In this document: piece by piece, positions 1-8,377 of the stretch | How the letters are laid out: each line of letters opens with the position of its first letter | Numbering within the stretch: the stretch's first letter is position 1 | Source of the DNA: Aureimonas ureilytica | GTDB taxonomy: Bacteria > Pseudomonadota > Alphaproteobacteria > Rhizobiales > Rhizobiaceae | Direction: 5' to 3' | Length of the DNA: 64,000 bases | Assembly: GCF_001475935.1 (NCBI RefSeq) | Contig: NZ_LDQA01000028.1 | Coordinates: forward strand, 248,001-312,000 | Notes under the pieces: model-generated | Told to the model about the DNA's origin: nothing | Seen by the model: only the letters and a program-made list of their open reading frames with translations | The model's database searches: none | Translations under genes and position numbers: made by a program

Positions 1-338
1 TGGCGCTGACGCAGAGCGCGCCGGGCTTCTGGATCGGCTCTGACGGCACCGAGCGCGCGGACCTTGCCGGCTGCATCGACATCGACCTTGCCGGCACGCC
101 CTTCACCAACACGCTGCCGATCCGGCGCCTCGGCGAGCGCTTGACGGAGCCGACCGAGCTTCGAATGCTCTACGTGCCCTTCGACACGTTCGAGCCAGTT
201 GTGGACGAGCAGCGCTACACCGAGATTTCCGAGCGCCTGTTCCGCTACGAGGCAGTGGATCGCAGCTTCGCGGCGGAGCTACCCGTCGATGAGGACGGGC
301 TCGTGCTCGACTATCCGACCCTGTTCAAACGCCTCTAG
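1..338 (+). CDS. Putative glycolipid-binding domain protein, 3' end only
   Basis: The reading frame is open from the first bases of the window to a TAG at 336-338, so the start lies outside. The 111 visible residues contain a segment TPFTNTLPIRRL followed by a hydrophobic LYVPFDTFEP stretch and an ending LVLDYPTLFKRL. This resembles the C-terminal half of the putative glycolipid-binding family (PF06475/DUF1089), where a TNTLPIRRL-like motif and a closing V-L-D-Y-P motif are characteristic. The family fold is a closed beta-barrel thought to bind glycolipid-like ligands; no enzymatic role is established. It ends 45 bp before pgk on the same strand. The assignment rests on motif memory over a partial protein. 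Confidence 0.6.
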   Translation, partial: ALTQSAPGFWIGSDGTERADLAGCIDIDLAGTPFTNTLPIRRLGERLTEPTELRMLYVPFDTFEPVVDEQRYTEISERLFRYEAVDRSFAAELPVDEDGLVLDYPTLFKRL

Positions 339-383
339 AATTCACGCGTCCGACCACGCTTTTCCTTGCTTTGGAGCCATGAG

Positions 384-1577
384 ATGACCCTCTTCAAGAC
401 GCTCGACACTGCCGACCTTCAGGGCAAGCGCGTTCTCGTGCGGGTGGATCTCAACGTTCCCATGAAGGACGGCAAGGTGAGCGATGCCACGCGCATCGAC
501 CGCATCCTGCCGACCATCCGCGAAATCTCCGACAAGGGCGGCCGCGTTCTGCTTCTCGCCCATTTCGGCCGGCCCAAGGGCAAGGTCGATCCCGAGCAGT
601 CGCTCGGCCCCATCGCGCCGGTTCTGGCGGAAAAGCTCGGCCGCCCGGTGGGCTTTGCGGAAGACTGCGTCGGCCCGGTGGCGGACGGGATCGTCGCCAA
701 TATGCAGGATGGCGACGTCCTGCTTCTGGAAAACACCCGCTTCCATGCCGGCGAGGAAAAGAACGACGAGGCTTTCGTCTCGCAGCTCGCCTCGCTGGGT
801 GATGTCTATGTGAACGACGCCTTCTCAGCTGCGCACCGCGCCCATGCTTCGACCGAAGGCCTCGCCCATCACCTGCCCTCCTATTGCGGGCGCACGATGC
901 AGGCCGAGCTGGAAGCGCTCGAAAAGGGCCTCGGCAACCCGGAAAAGCCCGTGATCGCCATTGTCGGCGGTGCCAAGGTCTCGACCAAGATCGACCTTCT
1001 CCAGAACCTCGTCGCCAAGGTGGACTGCCTTGTGATCGGCGGCGGCATGGCCAACACGTTCCTGGCGGCCCAGGGGATCGATGTCGGCAAGTCGCTCTGC
1101 GAGCATGATCTCGCCGACACCGCCCGCCAAATCCTGGAAAAGGCCAAGGCGGCGAACTGCACAATCCTGCTGCCGACCGACGCGGTCGTGGCGCGCGAGT
1201 TCAAGGCCAATGCCGCGAACGAGACGGTGTCTGTCTCCGCCGTTCCGTCCGACGCCATGATCCTCGATGTCGGCCCCGCCAGCGTCGAGGCGATTTCGGC
1301 CTGGATTGACAAGTCGAAGACCCTCGTCTGGAACGGCCCGCTCGGCGCCTTCGAAATCGAGCCCTTCGACCGCGCCACCATGGCAGCGGCGCGCCATGCG
1401 GCCGACCGCACGGCGGCCGGTCAGCTCGTGTCGGTCGCTGGCGGCGGCGATACGGTGGCCGCGCTCAATCAGGCCGGCGTGGCCGAGCGCTTCACCTATG
1501 TATCGACGGCGGGCGGCGCCTTCCTGGAATGGATGGAGGGCAAGGCCCTGCCGGGCGTCGAAGCGCTCAAGGCCTGA
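384..1577 (+). CDS. pgk: Phosphoglycerate kinase
   Basis: Catalyses 1,3-bisphosphoglycerate + ADP to 3-phosphoglycerate + ATP in glycolysis/gluconeogenesis, in the cytoplasm. The 397-residue product has the family's usual length. Visible signatures are RVDLNVPM at residues 20-27 (substrate-binding Asp/Asn), the HFGRPKG loop near residue 60, GGAKVSTK near 192, and the C-terminal nucleotide loop [11 protein letters not shown] near 370. The ATG at 384 is chosen because a TTGGAG ribosome-binding stretch lies 6-12 bases upstream and the protein then begins directly with the family's N-terminus. An in-frame TTG at 366 would add six untypical residues. In many relatives pgk follows gap; gap is not in the visible DNA. 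Confidence 0.97.
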   Translation: MTLFKTLDTADLQGKRVLVRVDLNVPMKDGKVSDATRIDRILPTIREISDKGGRVLLLAHFGRPKGKVDPEQSLGPIAPVLAEKLGRPVGFAEDCVGPVADGIVANMQDGDVLLLENTRFHAGEEKNDEAFVSQLASLGDVYVNDAFSAAHRAHASTEGLAHHLPSYCGRTMQAELEALEKGLGNPEKPVIAIVGGAKVSTKIDLLQNLVAKVDCLVIGGGMANTFLAAQGIDVGKSLCEHDLADTARQILEKAKAANCTILLPTDAVVAREFKANAANETVSVSAVPSDAMILDVGPASVEAISAWIDKSKTLVWNGPLGAFEIEPFDRATMAAARHAADRTAAGQLVSVAGGGDTVAALNQAGVAERFTYVSTAGGAFLEWMEGKALPGVEALKA

Positions 1578-1602
1578 TTCACTCGAGAAAGGGGCGTTTT
1601 TC

Positions 1603-2328
1603 GTGAAGGATACGCTTCTCTCCTGGCTGCTCCTGCCGGTCTATATCTGGCAGGGCATCGGCATTCGCCGCCGCATCGAGCGAATGCCGCCGGCGGCCGG
1701 CCCCCATAGCGGGCAGGTCGGCGCGGGCGAGGACGCGCCCGCCATTCGCCTTCTCCTGATCGGCGATTCCTCGGCGGCCGGCGTCGGCGTGGACCGGATC
1801 GAGCAAAGCCTCGCGCCGCGTCTGGCCGAGCGCCTCTATGCGCTGACGGGCGCGGTGGTCGCGTGGCGTGCGGCAGGCTCGAATTCGGCGGTCTGCGCCG
1901 AAGTGCGCGATTTCGTTGTGCCCAATATCGCGCGCGAGGGTTTCACCCATATCGTCTTGTCGATCGGCACGAACGACGTGAAGAATTTCCACTCGGCGCG
2001 CCGTTTCAAGCGCAGCTTCGGCACGCTGCTTTATGCCCTGCGCGCCCGCTGGCCGGAAGCGCGCATCGTCTGGTCGCCGCCGGTGGACATGCTGCGCGTG
2101 CCCGCCCTGCCGCGCGGCCTCGCCCTGGTGCTGGAACTGCGCAGCCGCATTTTGAGGCGCGTCGGAACGCGTCTTTGCCTGGAGCGCGGGGCTATTCCCG
2201 CCACGCAGATTCCCCGCGTCGAGCCGGCCGGCTTCTCGCGCGACGGGTTCCACGCCTCGGTCGAAGGCCATGCCTATGTGGCCGGCCATCTGGCGGCCTA
2301 TGTGCTGGGCGACATGACCCACGCCTGA
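1603..2328 (+). CDS. SGNH/GDSL-type esterase or lipase
   Basis: A 241-residue hydrolase of the SGNH superfamily. Block I is IGDSSAAG with the nucleophile Ser at residue 56, block III is GTND near residue 120, and the C-terminal block V is SRDGFHAS carrying the catalytic Asp and His. The substrate cannot be read from the sequence; family members hydrolyse acyl esters of lipids or carbohydrates. The first 20 residues (LLSWLLLPVYIWQGIGI) are hydrophobic and may anchor the protein in the membrane. The GTG start at 1603 is preferred because GAGAAAGGGG lies 8-18 bases upstream; the open frame continues upstream only inside pgk. The 25-bp gap to pgk suggests co-transcription. Confidence 0.85.
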   Translation: MKDTLLSWLLLPVYIWQGIGIRRRIERMPPAAGPHSGQVGAGEDAPAIRLLLIGDSSAAGVGVDRIEQSLAPRLAERLYALTGAVVAWRAAGSNSAVCAEVRDFVVPNIAREGFTHIVLSIGTNDVKNFHSARRFKRSFGTLLYALRARWPEARIVWSPPVDMLRVPALPRGLALVLELRSRILRRVGTRLCLERGAIPATQIPRVEPAGFSRDGFHASVEGHAYVAGHLAAYVLGDMTHA

Positions 2329-2582
2329 GCGGATCAAGGGGCGTTCGAGCCCTCCGATCACGCGTCCGGGCCAAATCGAAACAAAGCATAAAAAAATTTC
2401 ATCGAGCACGATGCAGTCGCGCATGATTCGCGCCGCACTCTATGTTTAAGAGCGGCGCTTAGCGCAGCCTCTCACGGTTTCAAGAGCTCAAGATGAGTTT
2501 TCGGAGCCCGGCGAAAGAAAGCCGCGCAGCCCGCTTTCAGCCTTCGCCCCGATGCGGTCGGCGCGACTTCGGATGCCTCGCC
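2329..2582. other. Intergenic region before ndvA
   Basis: No gene is supported in these 254 bases. The stretch around 2385-2400 is A-rich and could belong to a promoter for ndvA, but no convincing -35/-10 pair was identified. An in-frame ATG at 2493 would extend ndvA by 30 Arg- and Ser-rich residues unlike the family N-terminus, so it was not used. Confidence 0.4.
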
Positions 2583-4388
2583 ATGTCTGCCCTGTCCAAG
2601 ACCCTGTCCGCCTACGCCCAAGCCCTCACCCTCCTCGCCCCAGAACGCGGCAAGGCGATCGGCATCGTCCTCGCCGGCATGGCGGTGGCCGGCATTCAGG
2701 TGGCCGAGCCCGTGCTCTTCGGCCATGCCATCAACGCGCTGCTTTCGGGCGGTAACGCGCTCTCGCTCGTCCTCGTCTGGGGCGCGGCGAGCTTCGTCTC
2801 CTTCCTGTCGGCCATGGTGATCTCGCTCCTAGCGGATCGGCTGATGCATCGCCGCCGCCTGTCGGCCATGGCAACCTTTCTGGAACATGTCCTCGCCCTG
2901 CCCGCCTCGTTTCATTCGCGCTCGCAGTCCGGCCGGCTGATGCGGGTGATGATCTCGGGCGTCGATACGCTGTTCGGCTTCTGGCTGCCGCTGTTTCGCG
3001 AGCAGATCGGCAATATGGTGGCGCTGACCATCCTGCTGCCCGTTGCCTTCTGGATGAACTGGCGCTTGGCCTCGCTGCTCGGCGTGCTGATCGTCGTCTA
3101 TACGCTGGTCAATCTCGCCGTGGTGAAGCGCACCTCGGGCGGGCAGAACGAGGTGGAAGGTCACTTCACCGAGGTTTCGGGCACGGTCGGCGAACTCTTC
3201 GGCAATGTCTCGATGCTGCAAAGCTTCCTTGCCGTGCCGCGCGAGCTTCATTCCGTGCGCTCGTCGCTCGACCGTATCCTCGCCGCGCAATATCCCGTTC
3301 TCAACTGGTGGGCGGTCATGTCGGTGCTGACACGGGGCGCGTCGTCCATCTCGATCGTCTCGATCTTCGCCTATGGCGCCTTCCTCGCCTCGCGCGGTCA
3401 GGCTTCGGTGGGTGAGATCGTCTCCTTCGTGGGCTTTGCGACGCTCCTGATCGGCCGGCTCGACCAGTTCACCGGCTTTCTCATGGGCCTGTTCGGCCGC
3501 GCGCCCATGCTGGTGCAGTTCTTCGCCGTCCTGCGCGAGCGCACCGATGTCGTGGAGTTCACGGACGCCCAGCCGCTGGCCATCACGGAAGGGCGCGTGC
3601 GCTTCGAGAACGTGACCTTCCGCTACCCGGAAGGCTCGGGCGCGGTGCGCGGCATCTCCTTCGAGGCCGCGCCCGGCGAGACGGTTGCGATCGTCGGCCC
3701 GACCGGCTCGGGCAAATCCACAGCGCTCGCCCTTCTCCAGCGCGCCTACGACCCCGAACAGGGCCGCATCACCATCGACGGGCAGGACATCCGCAACGTC
3801 ACGCTGACCTCGCTGCGCGGCTCCATCGGCGTCGTGTTCCAAGAGGCCGGGCTTTTCAGCCGCACGATCCAGGAGAATATCGCGATCGGCCGGCCGGAAG
3901 CCACGATGGCCGAAATCGAAGAAGCGGCAAAGCTCGCCGGCGCGCTGGACTTCATCCAGCGCAAGGACGACGGGTTCGCCTCAATGGTGGGCGAGCGGGG
4001 CGCGGGGCTTTCGGGCGGCGAGCGCCAGCGCCTCGCCATCGCCCGCGCGCTTCTGAAAGATGCGCCGATCCTGATCTTGGACGAGGCGACCTCGGCGCTC
4101 GACACGGCGACCGAGACCCGGCTTCAGGCCGCCTTGGAGCGGCTGCGCGCGGGGCGCACCACCTTCGTGATCGCCCATCGCCTCTCCACCATCCGCTCGG
4201 CGGACAAAATCATCGTGCTCGACGGCGGCCAGATCATCGAGACCGGCACGTTCGACGATCTGGTGGCGCAGGGCGGCGTCTTCGCGGGTCTGGCGCGCGA
4301 TGCCGGCGTCTCCTCGCTGCGCCGGCCGCTGCCCGAAACGGCGCAGGACAACGAAGCCGAGACGACGTTCCGCGAGGCTGCGGAATAA
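2583..4388 (+). CDS. ndvA: Cyclic beta-1,2-glucan ABC exporter, fused permease and ATPase
   Basis: A half-size ABC exporter of 601 residues, like NdvA/ChvA (about 590), which moves cyclic beta-1,2-glucan from cytoplasm to periplasm in rhizobia, agrobacteria and brucellae. The N-terminal half holds about six membrane spans. The ATPase half shows Walker A GPTGSGKST near residue 372, signature LSGGERQ near 475, Walker B ILILDEATS near 497 and the H-loop VIAHRLS near 527. The permease region contains VGEIVSFVGFATLLIGRLDQ, close to what I remember of NdvA. A terminator hairpin follows directly. A lipid A or other exporter of the MsbA class is the alternative. The substrate is inferred from family resemblance; the ndvB glucan synthase is not in the window. 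Confidence 0.82.
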   Translation: MSALSKTLSAYAQALTLLAPERGKAIGIVLAGMAVAGIQVAEPVLFGHAINALLSGGNALSLVLVWGAASFVSFLSAMVISLLADRLMHRRRLSAMATFLEHVLALPASFHSRSQSGRLMRVMISGVDTLFGFWLPLFREQIGNMVALTILLPVAFWMNWRLASLLGVLIVVYTLVNLAVVKRTSGGQNEVEGHFTEVSGTVGELFGNVSMLQSFLAVPRELHSVRSSLDRILAAQYPVLNWWAVMSVLTRGASSISIVSIFAYGAFLASRGQASVGEIVSFVGFATLLIGRLDQFTGFLMGLFGRAPMLVQFFAVLRERTDVVEFTDAQPLAITEGRVRFENVTFRYPEGSGAVRGISFEAAPGETVAIVGPTGSGKSTALALLQRAYDPEQGRITIDGQDIRNVTLTSLRGSIGVVFQEAGLFSRTIQENIAIGRPEATMAEIEEAAKLAGALDFIQRKDDGFASMVGERGAGLSGGERQRLAIARALLKDAPILILDEATSALDTATETRLQAALERLRAGRTTFVIAHRLSTIRSADKIIVLDGGQIIETGTFDDLVAQGGVFAGLARDAGVSSLRRPLPETAQDNEAETTFREAAE

Positions 4389-4397
4389 GATTAGGAT

Positions 4398-4422
4398 GGA
4401 GCGGGGTCGGCCCCGCTCCTTT
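4398..4422 (+). terminator. Rho-independent terminator of ndvA
   Basis: Perfect 9-bp stem GGAGCGGGG/CCCCGCTCC with a 4-base loop, followed by a short T run. It lies 10 bases after the ndvA stop codon. Confidence 0.75.
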
Positions 4423-4459
4423 CGGACTGGCGGCTGCGGGCGACCCGGGAGGAAACATC

Positions 4460-4882
4460 ATGCAGCCCCTGATCTTCATCAATCTGCCCGTGCGCGATCT
4501 GGCAGCCTCCATCGCCTTCTACAAGGCGCTCGGCTACCGGCGAAATCCGCAGTTTTCTGACGAGACGGCCGCCTGCATCGTGGTGTCGGAGGTGATCCAC
4601 GTCATGCTGCTGACCCATGAGAAGTTCATGCAGTTCTCGCCGCGCCCGATCTCCGATGCCCATGCAAGCGCGCAGGCGCTGTTCTGCCTGTCGGCGGAGA
4701 GCCGCGCGGCGGTGGACGAGCGCGTCGCCCGAGCGACACAGGCCGGCGGCACGGCCGATCCGACGCCGACCCAGGAGTTCGGCGTCATGTACGGTCGCTC
4801 CTACGAGGACCCGGACGGCCATATCTGGGAGGTGATGTGGATGGACCCGGCCACCATTGCAGGCGAACCGGCTTCGTCCTGA
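4460..4882 (+). CDS. VOC-superfamily protein (glyoxalase/bleomycin-resistance fold)
   Basis: A 140-residue single-unit VOC protein. It begins with FINLPVRDLAASIAFYKALGY, the standard first beta-alpha unit, and ends with YEDPDGHIWEVMWMDP, the usual metal-ligand strand with the Glu. Family members are glyoxalases, dioxygenases or antibiotic-binding proteins, and the substrate cannot be told here. The extradiol-type second module is absent, so it would function as a dimer if it follows family practice. A GGAGG ribosome-binding stretch lies just upstream of the ATG. It stands alone between the ndvA terminator and the convergent exonuclease gene. Confidence 0.85.
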   Translation: MQPLIFINLPVRDLAASIAFYKALGYRRNPQFSDETAACIVVSEVIHVMLLTHEKFMQFSPRPISDAHASAQALFCLSAESRAAVDERVARATQAGGTADPTPTQEFGVMYGRSYEDPDGHIWEVMWMDPATIAGEPASS

Positions 4883-4889
4883 CGCTCCC

Positions 4890-5927
4890 CTATTCCGACT
4901 CGTCCTCGTAGCCGACGAGATGCAGGGGGCGGGCGCGTACGCCGCGAAGGGAGCACCAGCGCACCAGGGCCTCCTCGCGCCCATGCGTGACCCAGACCTC
5001 CTGTGGGGCGATCTCCGCGATGGTCTCGATCAGCTCGTCCCAGTCGCAATGGTCCGACAGGATCAGCGGCAGCTCGACGCCGCGCTGGCGCGCTCGCCCG
5101 CGCACGCGCATCCAGCCCGATGCGAAACAGGCGACCGGGTCTGGAAAGCGCCGCGCCCATTTGTCGGCAAAGGCGGAAGGCGGGCCGACGACGATCGCGC
5201 CGGCGAACTCCCCCTTGGCCGCGCCCTCCTCGCTCTTGCCGCGCGCGATCGTGGCGGGGCGCAGGTCGCCGAGCGCGATGCCCTCGCTCTCGTAGAAGTC
5301 GCAGAGCTTCTTCAGCGCGCCATGGATATAGATCGGCGCGTCATAGGCTTCCTCGCGCACCATGCGGATGACGCGCTGCGCCTTGCCCAGCGCATAGGCG
5401 CCAACGAGATGCGCGCGCTCGGGAAACTGCTTGGTGGAGGCGATGAGCTTTCGCACCTCGCCGCGCGAATCCGGGTGGCGGAACACCGGCAGCGCGAAGG
5501 TCGCCTCGGTGATGAAGACATCGCAGGGCACGGGCTCGAAGGGCTCGGCCGTCGGGTCTTCGCGCCGCTTGTAGTCGCCGGACGCCACGATCCGCATTCC
5601 GCCCCATTCCACGAGGATTTGCGCCGAGCCCAGCACATGGCCGGCCGGATGGAAGGAGACCGTAACGCCGTTGACGTTGATCGCCCGCCCCCAATCGGCC
5701 ACCTGCCGCGCCCCGGCAAAATCCTCGCCATAGCGCAGCGCCATGATCGAGAGCGTGCGCCGCGTCGCCAGAACATGGCTGTGGCCCGAGCGCGCATGGT
5801 CGGCATGGCCATGGGTGATCAGCGCGCGCTCCACCGGGCGCACGGGGTCGATATAGAAGCCGCCGGGCGGGCAATAGAGCCCTTCGGGCGTCGGGCGGAG
5901 CAGGTCTTCGAAACGGGCCATGGGCAT
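4890..5927 (-). CDS. Ligase-associated DNA exonuclease, metallo-beta-lactamase fold
   Basis: A 345-residue protein with the metal-binding motif HGHADH at residues 39-44 and a beta-CASP-type C-terminal part. It opens with LLRPTPEGLYCPPGGFYIDP, typical of the ligase-associated (SNM1/Artemis-like) exonuclease family. This group usually co-occurs with an ATP-dependent DNA ligase, an Lhr-type helicase and the PdeM phosphoesterase. The helicase and PdeM are in this window but not adjacent, and no ATP-dependent ligase is visible. The start is uncertain between ATG 5927 and ATG 5921, as no strong ribosome-binding site is seen. An upstream open frame to 6626 is an antisense artefact. It is convergent with the VOC gene, 7 bp apart. 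Confidence 0.88.
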   Translation of the reverse strand: MPMARFEDLLRPTPEGLYCPPGGFYIDPVRPVERALITHGHADHARSGHSHVLATRRTLSIMALRYGEDFAGARQVADWGRAINVNGVTVSFHPAGHVLGSAQILVEWGGMRIVASGDYKRREDPTAEPFEPVPCDVFITEATFALPVFRHPDSRGEVRKLIASTKQFPERAHLVGAYALGKAQRVIRMVREEAYDAPIYIHGALKKLCDFYESEGIALGDLRPATIARGKSEEGAAKGEFAGAIVVGPPSAFADKWARRFPDPVACFASGWMRVRGRARQRGVELPLILSDHCDWDELIETIAEIAPQEVWVTHGREEALVRWCSLRGVRARPLHLVGYEDESE

Positions 5928-6056
5928 GAGATAGAGGCCGGCAGCGCGAGCGGAAGCGCCTACGGGAAAGCTAGGCCCTCTCAAGCGGAAAATCCGCTTG
6001 CGCGCGGCGGAGCCCGGCCCGATAAGCGCATCGCCCCTCCCCGGAAGACAGACCCC

Positions 6057-6974
6057 GTGTCCCAAGACTCTCACCGTTCCGGCAACCCGCTGGCCGACCG
6101 GCGCGCCGACTATGCCGAATCCTATGCCGGCGCGCGCGACTATGTGGCGGCGGCCGATCTGATGCGGCAGGCCGTGGACCTCGCGCCCGGCTGGACGCTC
6201 GGCCGGATGCGCCTCGCCGCCTTTCTGGAGGAAACAGGCGAGCGGGACGAGGCGCTCTCGCTCTACCGCGCGGTCGTCGGACAGGACGAGGCCGACCCTT
6301 ATGGCGCGGGCCTGAAGCTCGCCGCGCTGGGGGCCGCCCCCGTGCCCGGCGCGCCGCCGCCCGCCTTCGTCGCCGGCCTGTTCGATCAATATGCCGAAGG
6401 GTTCGAGACGGCGCTGGTGAAGCGGCTGGGCTACCGCGTGCCCGATCTCCTGTTCGACGCGGTGATGGCGCAGTGTCCCGAAGAGCGCTTTGCTCGCGCC
6501 ATGGATCTCGGCTGCGGCACGGGGCTGATGGGCGAGCGGCTGCGCCCGGTCTGCGGCGCGTTGCATGGCATGGACCTCTCCCCCGGCATGCTGGAGCAGG
6601 CGCGGCGCAAGCGGCTCTACGATCATCTGGCGGAAGGCGACGTGGCATTGGCCGAAGCGCCCGACGGCGCGCCTTACGACCTTCTGACGGCCGCCGATGT
6701 CCTCACCTATCTCGGCGATCTCTCGCCGGTCTTCGCGCGGGCGGCCCGGCTTCTGTCCCCCGGCGGCCTGCTCGCCTTCTCGGTGGAAGCCGACGACGCG
6801 GCAGAGGGCGGCTACGCGCTTCGCCCTTCCTTACGCTACGCCCATGCGCCGGCCGCGCTCGCCGCGCAGTTGGACGCGGCGGGTTTCATTCTTCTGTCGG
6901 AGCGGCGCGAGGAATTGCGGCGCGACCGGGGCGAACCCGTGCGCGGTGCACTGATGGTCGCTCGAAGACGGTAG
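6057..6974 (+). CDS. TPR-containing SAM-dependent methyltransferase
   Basis: A 305-residue protein. Residues about 15-85 form TPR-like helices (YVAAADLMRQAVDLAPGW and a second repeat). They are followed by a class I methyltransferase with the SAM-binding motif DLGCGTGLMG near residue 149 and the acidic strand-2 motif GMDLSPGM. The substrate is unknown; TPR-methyltransferases of this architecture are often annotated only as predicted. The GTG at 6057 is chosen because GGAAG lies 10 bases upstream and the protein then starts just before the TPR. It is divergent from the exonuclease gene. A product-specific role cannot be assigned. Confidence 0.83.
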   Translation: MSQDSHRSGNPLADRRADYAESYAGARDYVAAADLMRQAVDLAPGWTLGRMRLAAFLEETGERDEALSLYRAVVGQDEADPYGAGLKLAALGAAPVPGAPPPAFVAGLFDQYAEGFETALVKRLGYRVPDLLFDAVMAQCPEERFARAMDLGCGTGLMGERLRPVCGALHGMDLSPGMLEQARRKRLYDHLAEGDVALAEAPDGAPYDLLTAADVLTYLGDLSPVFARAARLLSPGGLLAFSVEADDAAEGGYALRPSLRYAHAPAALAAQLDAAGFILLSERREELRRDRGEPVRGALMVARRR

Positions 6975-7071
6975 AACGCCCTCGGCAACGCGCCGCAGCG
7001 AGGGCCTTTGCACTGCACCATCGCGGCGTTACCCTGGACATCAGAAGAACAGCAGGCAGCGGGTTTCCCCC

Positions 7072-7764
7072 TTGAACGCATCGTCCAACCAGATCGCCAC
7101 GCCCGAGGACGAGCAGCACGAAACCGAGATGCTGCGCCGCGCCCACCGCTTTGGCAATTGGGCGGCCACCGCCACGAAGCACAGCCCCTGGGAAGACGCG
7201 CTCGGCATCATCGCGGGCGTCACGCTGACGGCGCTCGGCATCGCCATTCTCGGTCAACTCGGCTTTCTGACCGGCGGCATGGCGGGTCTCGCCTTCGTCG
7301 TCCACTATTGGACCGGCTGGAATTTCGGCCTCGTCTTTTTCGTGCTCAACCTGCCCTTCTATGTCCTCGCCATCGGGCGCATGGGGCGTGCCTTCACGAT
7401 CAAGACTGCCTTCGCCGTCGCGCTTCTCTCCGTCATGACGGCCTTCAGCGGCGACTTCATCCGCTTCGCCAGCGTCCAGCCGCTGCTCGGCGCCTGTCTC
7501 GGCGGGCTTCTGATCGGCTTCGGCCTGCTGGCGCTGTTTCGTCACCGTTCCTCGGCCGGCGGCGTCGGCATCCTCGCCGTGTATTTGCAGGACCGCTTCG
7601 GCTGGCGCGCGGGGCTGACGCAGCTCGGCGTCGATCTGCTCGTGCTGGTCACGGCCTTTCTCGCCGTCTCGCCGCTGGCAGTCTTCTATTCCGTGCTCGG
7701 CGCGCTGGTTCTGAACCTGTTTCTCGCCATCAATCACCGCGCCGATCGCTATCTCGCCCGTTGA
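7072..7764 (+). CDS. YitT-like integral membrane protein
   Basis: A 230-residue protein with about five to six hydrophobic spans from residue 45 onward. It contains GVTLTALGIAILGQLGFLTGGMAGLAFVVHY and, later, FRHRSSAGGVGILAVYLQDRFGW, which match the layout of the YitT/DUF161 membrane family with its glycine-rich turn (TGGxxG). Family function is unknown. A short charged N-terminus precedes the membrane part. The TTG at 7072 is the furthest plausible start; the ATG at 7129 (beginning MLRRAHRF) is an equally defensible choice because neither has a strong ribosome-binding site. It sits about 100 bp after the methyltransferase on the same strand. Confidence 0.72.
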   Translation: MNASSNQIATPEDEQHETEMLRRAHRFGNWAATATKHSPWEDALGIIAGVTLTALGIAILGQLGFLTGGMAGLAFVVHYWTGWNFGLVFFVLNLPFYVLAIGRMGRAFTIKTAFAVALLSVMTAFSGDFIRFASVQPLLGACLGGLLIGFGLLALFRHRSSAGGVGILAVYLQDRFGWRAGLTQLGVDLLVLVTAFLAVSPLAVFYSVLGALVLNLFLAINHRADRYLAR

Positions 7765-7903
7765 ACAATATGTCCAAATTGAAGCAAAGCCTGCAAGCTT
7801 ACTGAAGTTTCATCCCGCTTCGATTGACGAATCTCTCGCCGAGGCGCCTGCCTCCTCTGACTTCCCGTTGGGGAAAGTCGAATTTCAGAGGATCGGGAAG
7901 ACG

Positions 7904-8323
7904 ATGAGATATAAGATTGCCGCTCTTTCAGCTTCACTGTTGACTTTGCCTTTGTCGGGCTGCGTGACGACCAGCGCAGACGGCGTCAAAGTCACTCAGG
8001 CGCATGTCACCGTTGCAGCGGGTGAGCGGACGCAAATTCGCAAGAATTGGTCCATCGCCAATGATTGCTCGGCCGATGGCCTCCCGAAGGTGCGCGTGAC
8101 GCAGCCGCCGGCCCATGGGCAGATTTCCATCGTCAACGAGGATGTGTACCCCAACACGACCTCACGCCGGTTCGCCAAATGCCGAACGCATAAGGTCAAG
8201 GGCACTGCCACCTATTATACGCCCAACAAGGGTTATGTCGGCAACGATCAGGTTCGGCTTCGCCAATCCTATGTCGTCGATGGCGTGACCGACACGGACG
8301 TTTATATCAAGGTCGTGCGGTAG
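7904..8323 (+). CDS. Small predicted lipoprotein of unknown function
   Basis: A 139-residue protein with a signal peptide ending in a lipobox LPLSGC, so it is probably lipidated on Cys and anchored in a membrane facing the periplasm. The mature part has two more cysteines (NDCSADG and FAKCRTH) that could form a disulfide. It also has a repeated pattern of beta strands (VRVTQPPAHGQISIV and YYTPNKGYVGNDQVRLRQSY) reminiscent of Ig-like or cadherin-like domains in which P-x-G-Y-x-G-x-D motifs are common. I do not recognise a named family. The ATG at 7904 places the signal peptide at the N-terminus; an ATG at 7868 would add 12 residues. Confidence 0.72.
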   Translation: MRYKIAALSASLLTLPLSGCVTTSADGVKVTQAHVTVAAGERTQIRKNWSIANDCSADGLPKVRVTQPPAHGQISIVNEDVYPNTTSRRFAKCRTHKVKGTATYYTPNKGYVGNDQVRLRQSYVVDGVTDTDVYIKVVR

Positions 8324-8377
8324 GACGCACCCTCACCCTCCCTTCTCGGACGGCGATCCCCGCTTACATAAGAGCGC

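Noticed and set aside
4857-6056. Upstream extension of the methyltransferase frame to 4857
   Set aside because: The extension is antisense to the MBL exonuclease gene; the GTG at 6057 with its ribosome-binding site gives the natural start.
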